The notes under the pieces are model-generated. The model was not told the DNA's origin, made no database searches, and saw nothing but the letters and a program-made list of their open reading frames with translations. Shown here one piece after another: positions 28,893 through 36,964 of a stretch of 64,000 nt of DNA. The stretch is from assembly GCF_008040105.1 (NCBI RefSeq), contig NZ_VRMG01000008.1, positions 1-64,000 on the forward strand. Reading direction: 5' to 3'. This DNA is from Lacisediminihabitans profunda (GTDB lineage Bacteria > Actinomycetota > Actinomycetes > Actinomycetales > Microbacteriaceae). Within the stretch, counting starts at the first letter, position 1. The number at the start of each line of letters is the position of its first letter. The translations under genes were made by a program, and so were the position numbers.

Positions 28893-29732
28893 TCAGGCCG
28901 GGGCCGTCACAAAGTCGATGAGCTGCTCCACCCGGCCGAGCACGACCGGCTCAAGGTCGGCGTAGCTGCGCACCCGCCCGAGGATCCGTTGCCAGGCCCG
29001 CGCGATGTCCTCCTGGTCGTCGTGGGGCCAGCCGAGGGACTCGCAGATGCCGTGCTTCCACTCGATGCTCCTCGGTACCTCGGGCCAGCGCTCCATGCCG
29101 AGTCGTTGCGGCTTCACCGACTGCCAGATGTCGACGAAGGGATGCCCGACCACGAGCACGTTCGCTCGGTGCGGCCCACGCGCCACGGCATCCGCGATGC
29201 GCGACTCCTTGGAGCCCGGCACGAGGTGGTCGACGAGCACCCCCACGCGGCGTCCGGGTCCCGGAGCGAAGTCGTTCACGATGGCGGCCAGGTCGTCCAC
29301 GCCCTCGAGGTACTCCACCACCACTCCCTCGACCCTCAGGTCGGCACCCCACACCTTCTCCACGAGCTCGGCGTCGTGGCGCCCCTCCACGAAAATGCGA
29401 CTGGGCAGCGCGACCCTCGCCCGCGCTCCATCGACCGCGAAGGATCCGGAGGCGGTTCTGGCGGTGCCCTTCGGGGCGGCCGTCGGCGCGGTCAGCACCA
29501 CCGGCTCACCCTCGAGGAGGAATCCACCTCCGAGCGGAAAGAGACGCACGCCGCCGCGGTAGTCCTCGAGGTGCACCAGCTTGCCTTCGACGCGCAGAAC
29601 GGCGCCGCAGAATCCGCTGTCGGCCCACTCGATCACGAGGTCGCGTTCGGCCGGGATCTCACGGATGACCTTGCGTCTCGCTCCACGCCAGTCGCCGGCG
29701 AGAACGTCTTCCCCGTACTGTTCGAAGGTCAC
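28893..29732 (-). CDS. DUF3097 family protein (toprim-like)
   Basis: 279 aa actinobacterial protein. After an N-terminal beta-rich part (about 1-105) it shows IFVEGRHDAELVEKVWGADL, a glutamate-containing toprim-like motif, and LVDHLVPGSKESRIA with the acidic/basic residues expected in the second toprim motif. That suggests a nucleic-acid or nucleotide metal site, but no activity has been established for the family to my knowledge. The ATG overlaps the stop of the small gene upstream (29729-29732). Confidence 0.88.
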   Translation of the reverse strand: MTFEQYGEDVLAGDWRGARRKVIREIPAERDLVIEWADSGFCGAVLRVEGKLVHLEDYRGGVRLFPLGGGFLLEGEPVVLTAPTAAPKGTARTASGSFAVDGARARVALPSRIFVEGRHDAELVEKVWGADLRVEGVVVEYLEGVDDLAAIVNDFAPGPGRRVGVLVDHLVPGSKESRIADAVARGPHRANVLVVGHPFVDIWQSVKPQRLGMERWPEVPRSIEWKHGICESLGWPHDDQEDIARAWQRILGRVRSYADLEPVVLGRVEQLIDFVTAPA

Positions 29733-29998
29733 GCGCCGTCGACCGTCGGGGCGAGTTCGAGGTACTTCTCGTGCACCTGGGCCGTCGCGAATGGACCGTC
29801 ACCCTGAGCGTTCGACTGCGGCTCGTCGAACTGCACCCACCACATCCGTCCGCCTCCGGCCCGACCCCAGACACCGGCGAGTGCCGAGCCGCCGGAGCGC
29901 ACGATGATGCCGCCGGGCTCGAACGGCCACGGGGAGGGGTCGGTGGGCGACGCATCCCGGAGGTGCACCTGGGCGCCGATCCCGAAGTCACCAGCCAC
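29729..29998 (-). CDS. Conserved small protein of unknown function
   Basis: 89 aa from a GTG at 29998 (VAGDFGIGAQVHL). It is rich in Gly and aromatic residues and looks like a small beta-barrel: IIVRSGGSALAGVWGR, MWWVQFDEPQ, VHEKYLELAP. No membrane segment or signal. Its stop overlaps the DUF3097 start (ATGA), so the two proteins are translationally coupled and may act together. I do not recognise a family. Confidence 0.65.
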   Translation of the reverse strand: MAGDFGIGAQVHLRDASPTDPSPWPFEPGGIIVRSGGSALAGVWGRAGGGRMWWVQFDEPQSNAQGDGPFATAQVHEKYLELAPTVDGA

Positions 29999-30012
29999 GG
30001 CGTGACTCGCGC

Positions 30013-30186
30013 TCAGCCGTCGATGCGCTTGAGCACGTGAACCGGGACCGCCAGCGCCAGCGCCACCGAGACGACGCCGCCGAAGAAGACGAGGCCGTGG
30101 TTGATGCCCGGCTCGAACGCGTACCCGAAGAGCAGTAGGCCGCCGACGAACAGCGCGAGGGCGATGACAAAGGCGACGATCTTCAC
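30013..30186 (-). CDS. Small two-helix membrane protein
   Basis: 57 aa. Two hydrophobic helices (IVAFVIALALFVGGLLLFGYAF and LVFFGGVVSVALALAVPVHVL) joined by a short polar loop. The GTG start at 30186 is decided by a strong GGAGGA (30192-30197) five bases upstream; an in-frame ATG at 30222 lacks one. It is the first gene of the small cluster leading to DUF3097. Function unknown. Confidence 0.75.
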   Translation of the reverse strand: MKIVAFVIALALFVGGLLLFGYAFEPGINHGLVFFGGVVSVALALAVPVHVLKRIDG

Positions 30187-30272
30187 GGGGGTCCTCCAAC
30201 GGTCCGGCTGCTGTGCTCCCATCCTACGGAATGGATCGCCGACCTTCCGCAGGGACGCTGCATGATGGAAGC

Positions 30273-30566
30273 ATGAAAACGATCGAGGATGTCGGCGGAC
30301 GCTACGAACTGGCGATCGATGGGGCGGCCGTCGCGGTGAGCACCTATCGCGACGTCGGCCAACGCCGAGTCTTTCTGCACACCGAGGTCGACCCGGACCA
30401 TGCCGGCCAGGGGCTCGCCACGGAGCTCATCGAGTGGGCGCTCGGCGACGTGCGCGAGAAGGGACTGCGCATCGTCGCCAGATGCCCGATGGTGGCCGGG
30501 TACCTCACCAAGCACCACCAGTTCGACGACCTCGTCGACAGTCCCCAGGGCGTCGACGGGCCGTAG
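30273..30566 (+). CDS. Short GNAT-like acetyltransferase (YidJ/COG2388 type)
   Basis: 97 aa minimal GNAT. The core is FLHTEVDPDHAGQGLATELIEWAL (acetyl-CoA loop HAGQGLA) and ARCPMVAGYLTKHHQFDDLV. This compact family (human GTLF/NATD1 relatives) lacks the usual N-terminal half of GNATs. Start ATG at 30273 gives MKTIEDVGGRYEL. A single gene divergent from the small membrane protein. Confidence 0.9.
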   Translation: MKTIEDVGGRYELAIDGAAVAVSTYRDVGQRRVFLHTEVDPDHAGQGLATELIEWALGDVREKGLRIVARCPMVAGYLTKHHQFDDLVDSPQGVDGP

Positions 30567-30618
30567 CCGGCGGGTGGCCCTCGCGGGCCCCCTCGGCTCG
30601 CGGCCGGGCATCCGCTCC

Positions 30619-30999
30619 TCAGGACTCGGAGAGCACCGAGAGCACGTTGCCGGCCGGGTCCAGGAACCAGGCGATGTCCGGGCCGTTGCCGCGCAGGATC
30701 CCCTTCGAGTCGACGGGCAGCGTGTCGCTCGGATAGATGTCCGTCTTCACGCCGCGTGAGTTGAGGTCGTCGACGGCGGATTCCACGTCGTCGACGGTGA
30801 AGTTGAGGATCGTGAAGCTGGCCGGCTCGTGGTTCGGCTTGGAGTACACGAGCACCGTCGCGCCGCTCTCGAGGTGGAGGTTGAGGAAGCCCATGTCATT
30901 GATCGACACGCGCATCCCGAGCGTCTCGCCGTAGAACCGTCGTGCGGCCTCGATGTCGTCGACCGAGAACCCGCTGAATGCACCGCTGCTGGTGAACAT
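30619..30999 (-). CDS. VOC (glyoxalase/bleomycin-resistance) family protein
   Basis: 126 aa with one VOC beta-alpha-beta-beta-beta pair: [23 protein letters not shown] at the start and [16 protein letters not shown] at the end, which carries the typical FxDPxGN. Metal ligands are not obvious, so it may be a binding protein rather than an enzyme. AAGGAG precedes the ATG at 30999 by about nine bases, fixing the start. Confidence 0.92.
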   Translation of the reverse strand: MFTSSGAFSGFSVDDIEAARRFYGETLGMRVSINDMGFLNLHLESGATVLVYSKPNHEPASFTILNFTVDDVESAVDDLNSRGVKTDIYPSDTLPVDSKGILRGNGPDIAWFLDPAGNVLSVLSES

Positions 31000-31172
31000 G
31001 GTCGTGCTCCTTCCATTGTGGGTCAGTGAACGCGTTCCGGGTCTCTCCGGCCGAAGATGCCGGTGGGCATGGGCGCGCCTCCCTGGGTTGGCGGCGCCGC
31101 CTCCGACGACGACGCTCGCTTCCAGCTTCGCAACAATGGCTGCCCGACGCAAAGATCGATGTCCTCGGGGCC

Positions 31173-31775
31173 TCACCGGCGGTCTGAGTCCTGCAGGCTG
31201 AGCCGTTCGATGCCCACGGTCACCGCGTCGACGAGCAGCCCGAAACTGCGGTCGAGGTCCTGGGGAAGCCCGAAGCCGCCGCCGATCTCGAGCACTACGA
31301 ATCCGTGGACGGCCGAGCGGAGCACCCGGATGACGTCGATCGTCGCCTCGGGGGGAAGGTCGAATCCGCGCAGGACCGAGGCGATGACGACGAGCGTCTC
31401 GGCGCTCGCGGCGACGAGTCCCGCATCCAAGGGGTCGTCGGGGCGTGCGGCGACCTGCGTCGCCGCATAGCGACCCGGGTGCCGGCGCGCGAACTCGCGG
31501 AGGGCATCCGCCATCGCCCGCACCGCGTCCCGCCCGGCCCGGCCCGTGGTGGCGGTGGAGATCGCCCTGGTGAGATCGTTCACCGACACAATGGCGATCT
31601 CCCGCCGCAGGTCGGCGAGCGACGACACGTGCTTGTAGAGGCTCGGCACGGCGATCCCGACCCGGCCGGCGACGGCGGCGAGCGTCAGGTCGCCGAACCC
31701 GGCCGGCCCGCCGGCATCGACGAGGTCGAGGGCCGCAGCGACGATCGCGGCCCGGTTGAGCCTGGCCCTAGGCAC
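31173..31775 (-). CDS. TetR-family transcriptional regulator
   Basis: 200 aa. The HTH is [27 protein letters not shown] at about 33-59, followed by a helical ligand domain with the TetR_C-type [22 protein letters not shown]. The GTG start at 31775 lies inside the end of the upstream hydrolase gene (8-base overlap), so the two are translationally coupled. It very probably represses the operon through the palindrome at 32638-32652. Confidence 0.9.
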   Translation of the reverse strand: MPRARLNRAAIVAAALDLVDAGGPAGFGDLTLAAVAGRVGIAVPSLYKHVSSLADLRREIAIVSVNDLTRAISTATTGRAGRDAVRAMADALREFARRHPGRYAATQVAARPDDPLDAGLVAASAETLVVIASVLRGFDLPPEATIDVIRVLRSAVHGFVVLEIGGGFGLPQDLDRSFGLLVDAVTVGIERLSLQDSDRR

Positions 31776-32628
31776 GAGCGGCCCACTCGCCCGTCGTCGC
31801 GCCACGAAGGGTGTCCAGGAATTCGAGCGTGCCCGGCACCGTGATCTCCGGACGCTGGGCGTGCGGGTAGTGGCCGGCATCTTCCACGAGCCGGGACTGG
31901 CCGCCGAGGCTCGTTATCCACTCGCTCTCGGCCGCGGGGCTCGGGTAGTCGGGGTCGAGCGCGCCCACGAAGGCGAGCATCGGCGCCGTCACCTCGCCGA
32001 GTCGCCGCTCCACCACCGAGTGGTCGAGCTGGAGGGCGAGTTCGCGGAAGGAACGAAGCCGCCCGGGCTCCGCCAGCATCGAGCGGATCGCCGCAACCTG
32101 CTGCTCGAGCCACGGTGCGCGGGTGCCCTTGTTGAGCGACCGGTAGAAGCGCGCCCAGAAGGCGCCTCCCCACGGCCGGGCCAGGGCGAGGCGGTAGAGT
32201 CCCCGCGTCGCGGCCCGAGCTAAGGACGAGCTGGGCGCCTCGCGGAGCAGCGGTCCGTAGAACACGAGCCCGGCGATCGCCCGCGGGTCTTCGGCGGCGG
32301 CCCAGGCCGCAGAGGCCGCCCCCATGGAGTTGCCGAGCACCACGGCCGGGCCGCCGAGCTCGGCGACGAGGGCGAGCAGATCCTGGCCGGTGGCGATGTC
32401 GCCGTGGGTGTGGAAGGTCGTGTCGCTCGAGCCGTGGCCGCGGAGGTCCATCACGGCAACCCGGTAGCCGGCGGAGATCAGTGGGGCGACGAGCTCCCGG
32501 TACGACGACCGGAGGTCACCCATGCCGGGGATCGCGATCACGAGCGGGCCGGAGCCCTCGACGGTGTACGAGACGCGGCCCTCGGGGCGGGCCAGGTAGC
32601 GGACGTTCTGGGAAATGAAAGTATCCAT
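31768..32628 (-). CDS. Alpha/beta hydrolase
   Basis: 286 aa. Oxyanion region AIPGMGDLRSSYR, nucleophile elbow GNSMGAAS (Ser near 101), acid in GALDPDYPSP and catalytic His in EDAGHYPHAQ. This is the layout of esterases, haloperoxidase-like and meta-cleavage hydrolases; the substrate is unknown. The ATG at 32628 (MDTFISQNV) is eight bases from a palindromic operator. It is the first gene of a hydrolase-tetR operon. Confidence 0.93.
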   Translation of the reverse strand: MDTFISQNVRYLARPEGRVSYTVEGSGPLVIAIPGMGDLRSSYRELVAPLISAGYRVAVMDLRGHGSSDTTFHTHGDIATGQDLLALVAELGGPAVVLGNSMGAASAAWAAAEDPRAIAGLVFYGPLLREAPSSSLARAATRGLYRLALARPWGGAFWARFYRSLNKGTRAPWLEQQVAAIRSMLAEPGRLRSFRELALQLDHSVVERRLGEVTAPMLAFVGALDPDYPSPAAESEWITSLGGQSRLVEDAGHYPHAQRPEITVPGTLEFLDTLRGATTGEWAARA

Positions 32629-32637
32629 AGCTATAAA

Positions 32638-32652
32638 GCTAATGGTATTAGC
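32638..32652. promoter_or_regulatory. Palindromic operator candidate for the TetR regulator
   Basis: GCTAAT-GGT-ATTAGC, a perfect 6+3+6 palindrome in an AT-rich island, located 10 bases upstream of the hydrolase start. A second small palindrome ATAGCTAT (32628-32635) adjoins it. Position and symmetry fit an autoregulatory TetR site that would block transcription of the hydrolase-tetR operon. Confidence 0.6.
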
Positions 32653-32678
32653 CAATGGGCGCAAGACCCCATTTTCCC

Positions 32679-32963
32679 CTAGTGATCATCGCCCTGGCGC
32701 GAGGCGGTGTCCCCGTTCGCGAGGTCGTCCTCGGACTGCCTCTGGGCGCTCGCGGCCTGGTCGAGGTCGGCCTGGACGGCGCCGAGGTCGTCGGTCGCGG
32801 ACGGCCCCGGCCCGGACGACGCGGAACCGGTCGACGCGGGCCCGGTCGCATCCGTGGAGGGGACGGATGCCGGGCCGTCGGCCGTCGGGCGGCCCGCGCA
32901 TCCGGAGAGCACGACCACGAGGCCGAACGCCGCGATCGCCGATCGCACGCGGGCCGCCGGCAT
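32679..32963 (-). CDS. Small lipoprotein, Ser/Ala/Asp-rich
   Basis: 94 aa (95 if the overlapping GTG at 32966 is used). A signal peptide IAAFGLVVVLSGC ends in a lipobox with Cys near residue 22. The mature part is a low-complexity Pro/Ser/Thr linker followed by an acidic helix (LGAVQADLDQAASAQRQSEDDLANGD). It directly follows the secreted helical protein with a one- to four-base overlap, so the two are likely partners. Function unknown. Confidence 0.8.
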   Translation of the reverse strand: MPAARVRSAIAAFGLVVVLSGCAGRPTADGPASVPSTDATGPASTGSASSGPGPSATDDLGAVQADLDQAASAQRQSEDDLANGDTASRQGDDH

Positions 32964-33688
32964 CACTTGAGCGCCGCCATGATGCTCTTCGCGTCCGCCC
33001 GGGCGAGCTTCGCCGCCGCGTGGGCCGACGCGATCGACGCCCGGATCGGTGCCATCACGGCGTGGTTCGCGTTGTAGTCAGAGGGGGTCACCGCGAGCGC
33101 CCTGGCGGCCGTACCGTCGGCTGCCGCCGTCGCCGCCGCGATCTGCGTCGTCATGTCGGCGAGCTTCGCCTGGAGTTCCGGCGTCGACTTCGACGCATAC
33201 TTGCCGGCGAGGGCCGCGGCGAGCTTCGACTCGGCGGCGGTCAGACGCGGGATCACCGTGTCGGTGAGGGCGTCCGCCGCCGCCGCGAAGTGCGCCTGGG
33301 GCAACGCGACGGCGTAGACCCGGTAGCCGGTGAAGATCGACGCGTAGTCGGTGCGAGCGGTCGCCGCATCCGTGTCTGCCGCGATCTTGGCCGCGAGCGA
33401 CTTCATCGCGGCGAGATCGGCGTTGAGAGTACCGAGAATCGTCGACCGCTCGGCGTCGCTGAGTGCCCTGTTGGCCGTGACCCTGGGGATGGCGGAATTC
33501 AACGAGGCGATTCTGGCGCTCGTCTTCGCGGCGGCCGAGGCCTGGATGGCGGAGAGTCTCGCCGGGGCGGCGGCGGCTGAATCGCCCGCCACCGAGTCAG
33601 TCGGCGACGCCATTGCCGGCACGGCGCCGGCCGCGAGCGCGGCGATGGTGAGGGTGCTGACGAGGGCGGTTCGGAAGATCGGTCTCAT
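32963..33688 (-). CDS. Secreted alanine-rich helical protein
   Basis: 241 aa. A Sec signal peptide (LVSTLTIAALAAGAVPAMA, cut after residue 27 or so) is followed by about 210 residues that are Ala-rich and predicted from composition to be nearly all helix, with heptad-like hydrophobic spacing. No catalytic motif, no cysteine. Similar proteins recur in Microbacteriaceae next to small lipoproteins. The pair might be a surface or wall-associated coiled-coil assembly; that is inference. Confidence 0.8.
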   Translation of the reverse strand: MRPIFRTALVSTLTIAALAAGAVPAMASPTDSVAGDSAAAAPARLSAIQASAAAKTSARIASLNSAIPRVTANRALSDAERSTILGTLNADLAAMKSLAAKIAADTDAATARTDYASIFTGYRVYAVALPQAHFAAAADALTDTVIPRLTAAESKLAAALAGKYASKSTPELQAKLADMTTQIAAATAAADGTAARALAVTPSDYNANHAVMAPIRASIASAHAAAKLARADAKSIMAALK

Positions 33689-33801
33689 GGTGCTCGCTCC
33701 AACTCGTGCGGTTCATTTCCGTCGAACGACTCGACTCCCTCACTCTGCGGCGCGAATGTTCGGACGCAGTGGGCCGAATGTTCGAGGAAGGTAAAGGCCG
33801 C

Positions 33802-35301
33802 TCAGACTGCGAGAAATCCCGTCACGACGAGTTCGCGCACCACCGGGAGCAACTGACTCAGCAGTGCCGTCTCGTCCACCTCGAGCAATTGCGCGATCGC
33901 CGCGGTGATGGCGCGGACGCTGAGCTCTCCGTCGCAGGCACCCACGAGTGCCGCGAGCGCGGTGTCGAGGGGCACGGAGCGCCCGAAACCGCCGCCCTGC
34001 CGAAGCGTCATGACGGTGGGGTCCTGGCTTCCCGGCCAGTAGTGGCGTTCCTCCGTCACGTCGCCGGCCACCGTGAGGCAGGCGCGCCCCAGATCGTCGT
34101 CGGTGAGTGCGGACTGCCAGTCGTGCGCGGCCAGGCTCGCCGCGAGGTGCGGCCCGAGTCCGGAGCCGATGGGTCCGCCCAGCCGCTCGAGACGCCTCAG
34201 CGTGCGCTTGTCGACCGGGCGGCGCAGCGTGAGATAGCCGAATCCGACGCTCGTCACTCCCCGCGCCTCGAAGTCATCGAGCCAGGCACCGTACAGCCGG
34301 TCGAACTCGGGACCCGGGCGCGTGCCGCCGTCGCGGATCCAGGTCTCGGCGTACAGCGCGGCATCCTGCACCTCGCGTTCGACGACCCACGCGTCGAGGC
34401 CCGTCGCGTCGACCCACGCGCCCACCCGCTCGAGGCCGTCGTCGCCGCCGCGGTATTCCCAGTTGCCGAGAAGCTGCGCGACTCCGCCGGGCTGCAGACG
34501 ATCGGCGGCACCGGCGATCACCGACGCGACGAGCGCATCCCCGACGAGGCCGCCGTCCCGGTATTCGTAGGCGGGCACCCCGGCCACCCGGGGGGTGATC
34601 ACGAACGGCGGGTTCGACAGGATGTGGCCGAACCGCTCGTCGGCCACGGGGTCGAAGAGGCTGCCGAGCCGGAACTCGATGTTCGGGATGCCGTTGAGCG
34701 CAGCGTTGAACCCCGCGATCCGGATCGCCCGGGCCGAGATATCGGTCGCGATCACGCGCAGGGCGTGGCGCGCGGCGTGCATCGCCTGGATGCCGCACCC
34801 GGTGCCCAGGTCCAGCGCGTTCTCCACCCGAGTTCCGATCATGATGCCGCTGAGGGTCGTGGATGCTCCCCCTACGCCGAGCACGTGGTCCTCGCGCAAT
34901 GGGCCGACGATCGACAGCTCGCCGAGGTCGCTGGCGATCCACCAGCTGACCACGCCGAGAGAGTCGACGAAACTGTATGGCCGCAGGTCGAGCAGCGCAA
35001 CGACAGAGTCGCCGTCGGGTCTGACCAGGTCGAGGGCGACCGCGCCATCCACTCCGAGGGTGGGCAGGGCGGCACCGGCACGCTCGGCCTCGACGGGCAG
35101 CCCGAGCACGAAGAGCGAGGCGAGGGTCGCGAGCGCCTCGTCGCCGGGCGCCGGCTTGAGCAGCGCGCGCATCGCCGGCACCCGCTGGCCGCGGTGCAGT
35201 GCCGCTGCCGCGGCTTCGCCCCACAGCGCGTCCATCGCATCGACGGTGAATCGGGCGCGCTCGAGGTCGGCGCGGAGGAGGGCAATCTGCTCGGTGGTCA
35301 C
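33802..35301 (-). CDS. Class I SAM-dependent methyltransferase (NPPF type)
   Basis: 499 aa. An N-terminal helical domain (about 1-135) precedes the Rossmann core with SAM motif ALDLGTGCGIQAM and catalytic ILSNPPFV; the NPPF tetrapeptide is used by enzymes methylating amide or exocyclic amino groups (PrmC, RlmG, N6-adenine enzymes). A C-terminal winged-helix-like domain follows. The target could be rRNA, tRNA or a protein. GTG at 35301 (VTTEQIALL) is preferred; the open frame continues upstream only through a 9-base tandem repeat that would encode Val-Gly-Ala repeats. Confidence 0.88.
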   Translation of the reverse strand: MTTEQIALLRADLERARFTVDAMDALWGEAAAAALHRGQRVPAMRALLKPAPGDEALATLASLFVLGLPVEAERAGAALPTLGVDGAVALDLVRPDGDSVVALLDLRPYSFVDSLGVVSWWIASDLGELSIVGPLREDHVLGVGGASTTLSGIMIGTRVENALDLGTGCGIQAMHAARHALRVIATDISARAIRIAGFNAALNGIPNIEFRLGSLFDPVADERFGHILSNPPFVITPRVAGVPAYEYRDGGLVGDALVASVIAGAADRLQPGGVAQLLGNWEYRGGDDGLERVGAWVDATGLDAWVVEREVQDAALYAETWIRDGGTRPGPEFDRLYGAWLDDFEARGVTSVGFGYLTLRRPVDKRTLRRLERLGGPIGSGLGPHLAASLAAHDWQSALTDDDLGRACLTVAGDVTEERHYWPGSQDPTVMTLRQGGGFGRSVPLDTALAALVGACDGELSVRAITAAIAQLLEVDETALLSQLLPVVRELVVTGFLAV

Positions 35302-35320
35302 CCTGCAATTCAACTGCACC

Positions 35321-35374
35321 GCGCCCACCGCCCCCACCGCGCCCACCGCGCCCACCGCGCCCACCGCGCCCACC
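35321..35374. repeat. 9-base tandem repeat, six copies
   Basis: Six head-to-tail copies of gcgcccacc (second copy gcccccacc) lie just upstream of the methyltransferase start. If translated in its frame they would give repeating Val-Gly-Ala. Copy-number change here would shift spacing to the promoter without shifting frame. Confidence 0.85.
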
Positions 35375-35444
35375 GCGATTGTGCCCCTTTGTCGGGAGTG
35401 TGACCGGGCGAGCGGGATCACTCGCGACAAACGGGCACAATCGC
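35375..35444. repeat. Long hairpin, 20-base arms
   Basis: GCGATTGTGCCCCTTTGTCG at 35375-35394 pairs with CGACAAACGGGCACAATCGC at 35425-35444, one mismatch, around a 30-base loop that itself contains GAGTG/CACTC. It abuts the 9-base tandem repeats and lies between two divergent genes, so a transcription terminator is unlikely. Resembles in size the palindromes at 16055 and 27244. Confidence 0.8.
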
Positions 35445-35547
35445 CGGATGGGCGAACCAGCCGGCGGCGGGCGGATGTGACCGGGCCGAGGGCGAGGCGA
35501 TCGGCGCGCGAGTACGCTGGAAGCACCACCGGCCCGTCGAGGAGATC

Positions 35548-36042
35548 GTGAAACCGCTCAACGAATCCGACATCCGTTCCAGCATTGTCAACGCCTCTCG
35601 GGGCGAGATCGAGCGGATGCCGCTGCCGGGCCTGCACGAGGTGCTCTGGGGCGAGCGGGAATACCTCGGCTGGCGCGACCACCAGGCTCCGTTGCGGGGC
35701 TACCTCGTGCACTGGATCGATGACCGACCGGTGGGGATCATGCTCCGGGCCGCCAGCGGCAGCATGCGCCCGGGAATTTCGGCGATGTGCTCGCTCTGCC
35801 GCACCCCGCAGCCGTCGGGCCAGGTGACGCTCTTCTCGGCGGCGAGGGCTGGCCAGGCCGGGCGTGACGGCAACACGATCGGCACCTATATCTGCGCCGA
35901 CCTCGCCTGCTCGCTCATCATCCGCATCCTGCCGCCGGCGTCACCGGGGCAGCCGGACCCGACCGAGGTCGTGGCCAGGCGAGCCGAAGGGCTTCTCAAC
36001 CGGGTGCGCTCGTTCACCGCCGACGTGATGAAGCCGGCCTAG
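35548..36042 (+). CDS. Elongation factor G-binding protein (FusB/FBP-type, treble-clef zinc finger)
   Basis: 164 aa. The N-terminal half is helical and basic; the C-terminal half holds a four-cysteine zinc site CSLCRT ... TYICADLACS, followed by a helix ending in RRAEGLLNRVRSFTADV. This is the arrangement of FusB/FusC-like proteins, which bind EF-G and release it from stalled ribosomes, giving fusidic acid resistance in staphylococci. In actinobacteria the physiological role is unclear. GTG start at 35548 is supported by GAGGAG three bases upstream. Confidence 0.88.
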   Translation: MKPLNESDIRSSIVNASRGEIERMPLPGLHEVLWGEREYLGWRDHQAPLRGYLVHWIDDRPVGIMLRAASGSMRPGISAMCSLCRTPQPSGQVTLFSAARAGQAGRDGNTIGTYICADLACSLIIRILPPASPGQPDPTEVVARRAEGLLNRVRSFTADVMKPA

Positions 36043-36078
36043 CCCGCCGCGTGCGCGTTCGGGCCGGCCGTTCGCGTC

Positions 36079-36189
36079 TTAGCCGTTCGGCTTGTTCGCG
36101 GCCTTCGTCTTCTTGTCGGCGCGCTTCTCCTTGAGGGACTTCGACGCCGCCGTCTTCGCGGTGGACTTCTTCGGTGACTTATCGGCCAT
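36079..36189 (-). CDS. Very small lysine-rich protein
   Basis: 36 aa, nearly all Lys, Ala, Ser and Thr (begins MADKSPKKSTAKT, ends ANKPNG), with a net charge above +10. GGGAG lies about six bases before the ATG, and the codons are in the host's style. Short basic proteins of this type occur widely in actinobacteria and are usually left unnamed; nucleic-acid binding is an inference from charge. Convergent with the EF-G-binding protein gene. Confidence 0.75.
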   Translation of the reverse strand: MADKSPKKSTAKTAASKSLKEKRADKKTKAANKPNG

Positions 36190-36355
36190 GGTGAGCTCCC
36201 TCGCGGCAGGGGCCCGTGCGGCTCCCTATCTGCCTGAGAATACGCGCTTTGGCCGGGGCACGCACGCCGTGCCACCGTCGGGCGTTGTACGACGCCGCCA
36301 ATTCCGAGACCATGGAGTCGACCCGATTCCGTTCGACGGCAGAGGGAGAGAGCCG

Positions 36356-36445
36356 ATGCTGCTCACCACGCCCCGACCAGACGGAGCGCCGGTCTGGCGC
36401 GATCTGCCGAGCACCGACGGCGCTGCATCCGTGCAGTTCGCCTGA
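36356..36445 (+). CDS. Candidate 29-residue leader peptide gene
   Basis: ATG at 36356 with AGGGAGAGAG ending five bases upstream, the best ribosome site in the vicinity, opens a 29-residue frame (MLLTTPRPDGAPVW... SVQFA) that ends 11 bases before the phosphoesterase ATG. Coupling to that gene is plausible. Composition gives no clue to function and conservation has not been tested. Confidence 0.35.
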   Translation: MLLTTPRPDGAPVWRDLPSTDGAASVQFA

Positions 36446-36456
36446 CCGGCAGACCG

Positions 36457-36954
36457 ATGTCCACGCGGCTGCTCCTGATCTCCGACACCCACCTTCCGGC
36501 GCGGGCGCGGGCGCTTCCCGACGTCGTCTGGCGGGCCGTGGACGCGGCGGATGTCGTGGTCCACGCGGGAGACTGGGTGGACGTGCGCCTGCTCGACGAG
36601 CTCGAGGACCGGGCGAAGAGGCTGGTCGGGGTGTGGGGAAACAACGACGGTCCGGCACTTCGCGACCGGCTGCCGGAGATCGCCCGCGTCACCCTCGACG
36701 GCGTCCGGCTGGCGGTGGTGCACGAGACCGGCGCCGCGGCGGGCCGCGAGGGACGCATGGACTCGGCCTTCCCGCACACCGACCTGCTCGTGTTCGGACA
36801 CAGCCACATCCCGTGGGACACGACGACTCCCGGCGGGCTGCGCCTGCTCAATCCGGGCTCGCCGACCGACCCTCGGCGGCAACCCGCGCACACCTTCATG
36901 ACGGCCGTGCTGGCTGCCGGGGAGCTGCGCGAGGTGGACCTGGTGCGGCTGTGA
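36457..36954 (+). CDS. YfcE/MJ0936-type metallophosphoesterase
   Basis: 165 aa. Calcineurin-like motifs: LLLISDTHLP (Asp, His), VVHAGDWVD (Asp), GNNDGP (Asn, Asp), and the C-terminal GHSHIPW (two His). Full set of dinuclear metal ligands. Members hydrolyse phosphodiesters such as bis-pNPP; the physiological substrate is unknown. The start is MSTRLLLISDTH. Confidence 0.94.
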   Translation: MSTRLLLISDTHLPARARALPDVVWRAVDAADVVVHAGDWVDVRLLDELEDRAKRLVGVWGNNDGPALRDRLPEIARVTLDGVRLAVVHETGAAAGREGRMDSAFPHTDLLVFGHSHIPWDTTTPGGLRLLNPGSPTDPRRQPAHTFMTAVLAAGELREVDLVRL

Positions 36955-36964
36955 CCCGCGTCCG

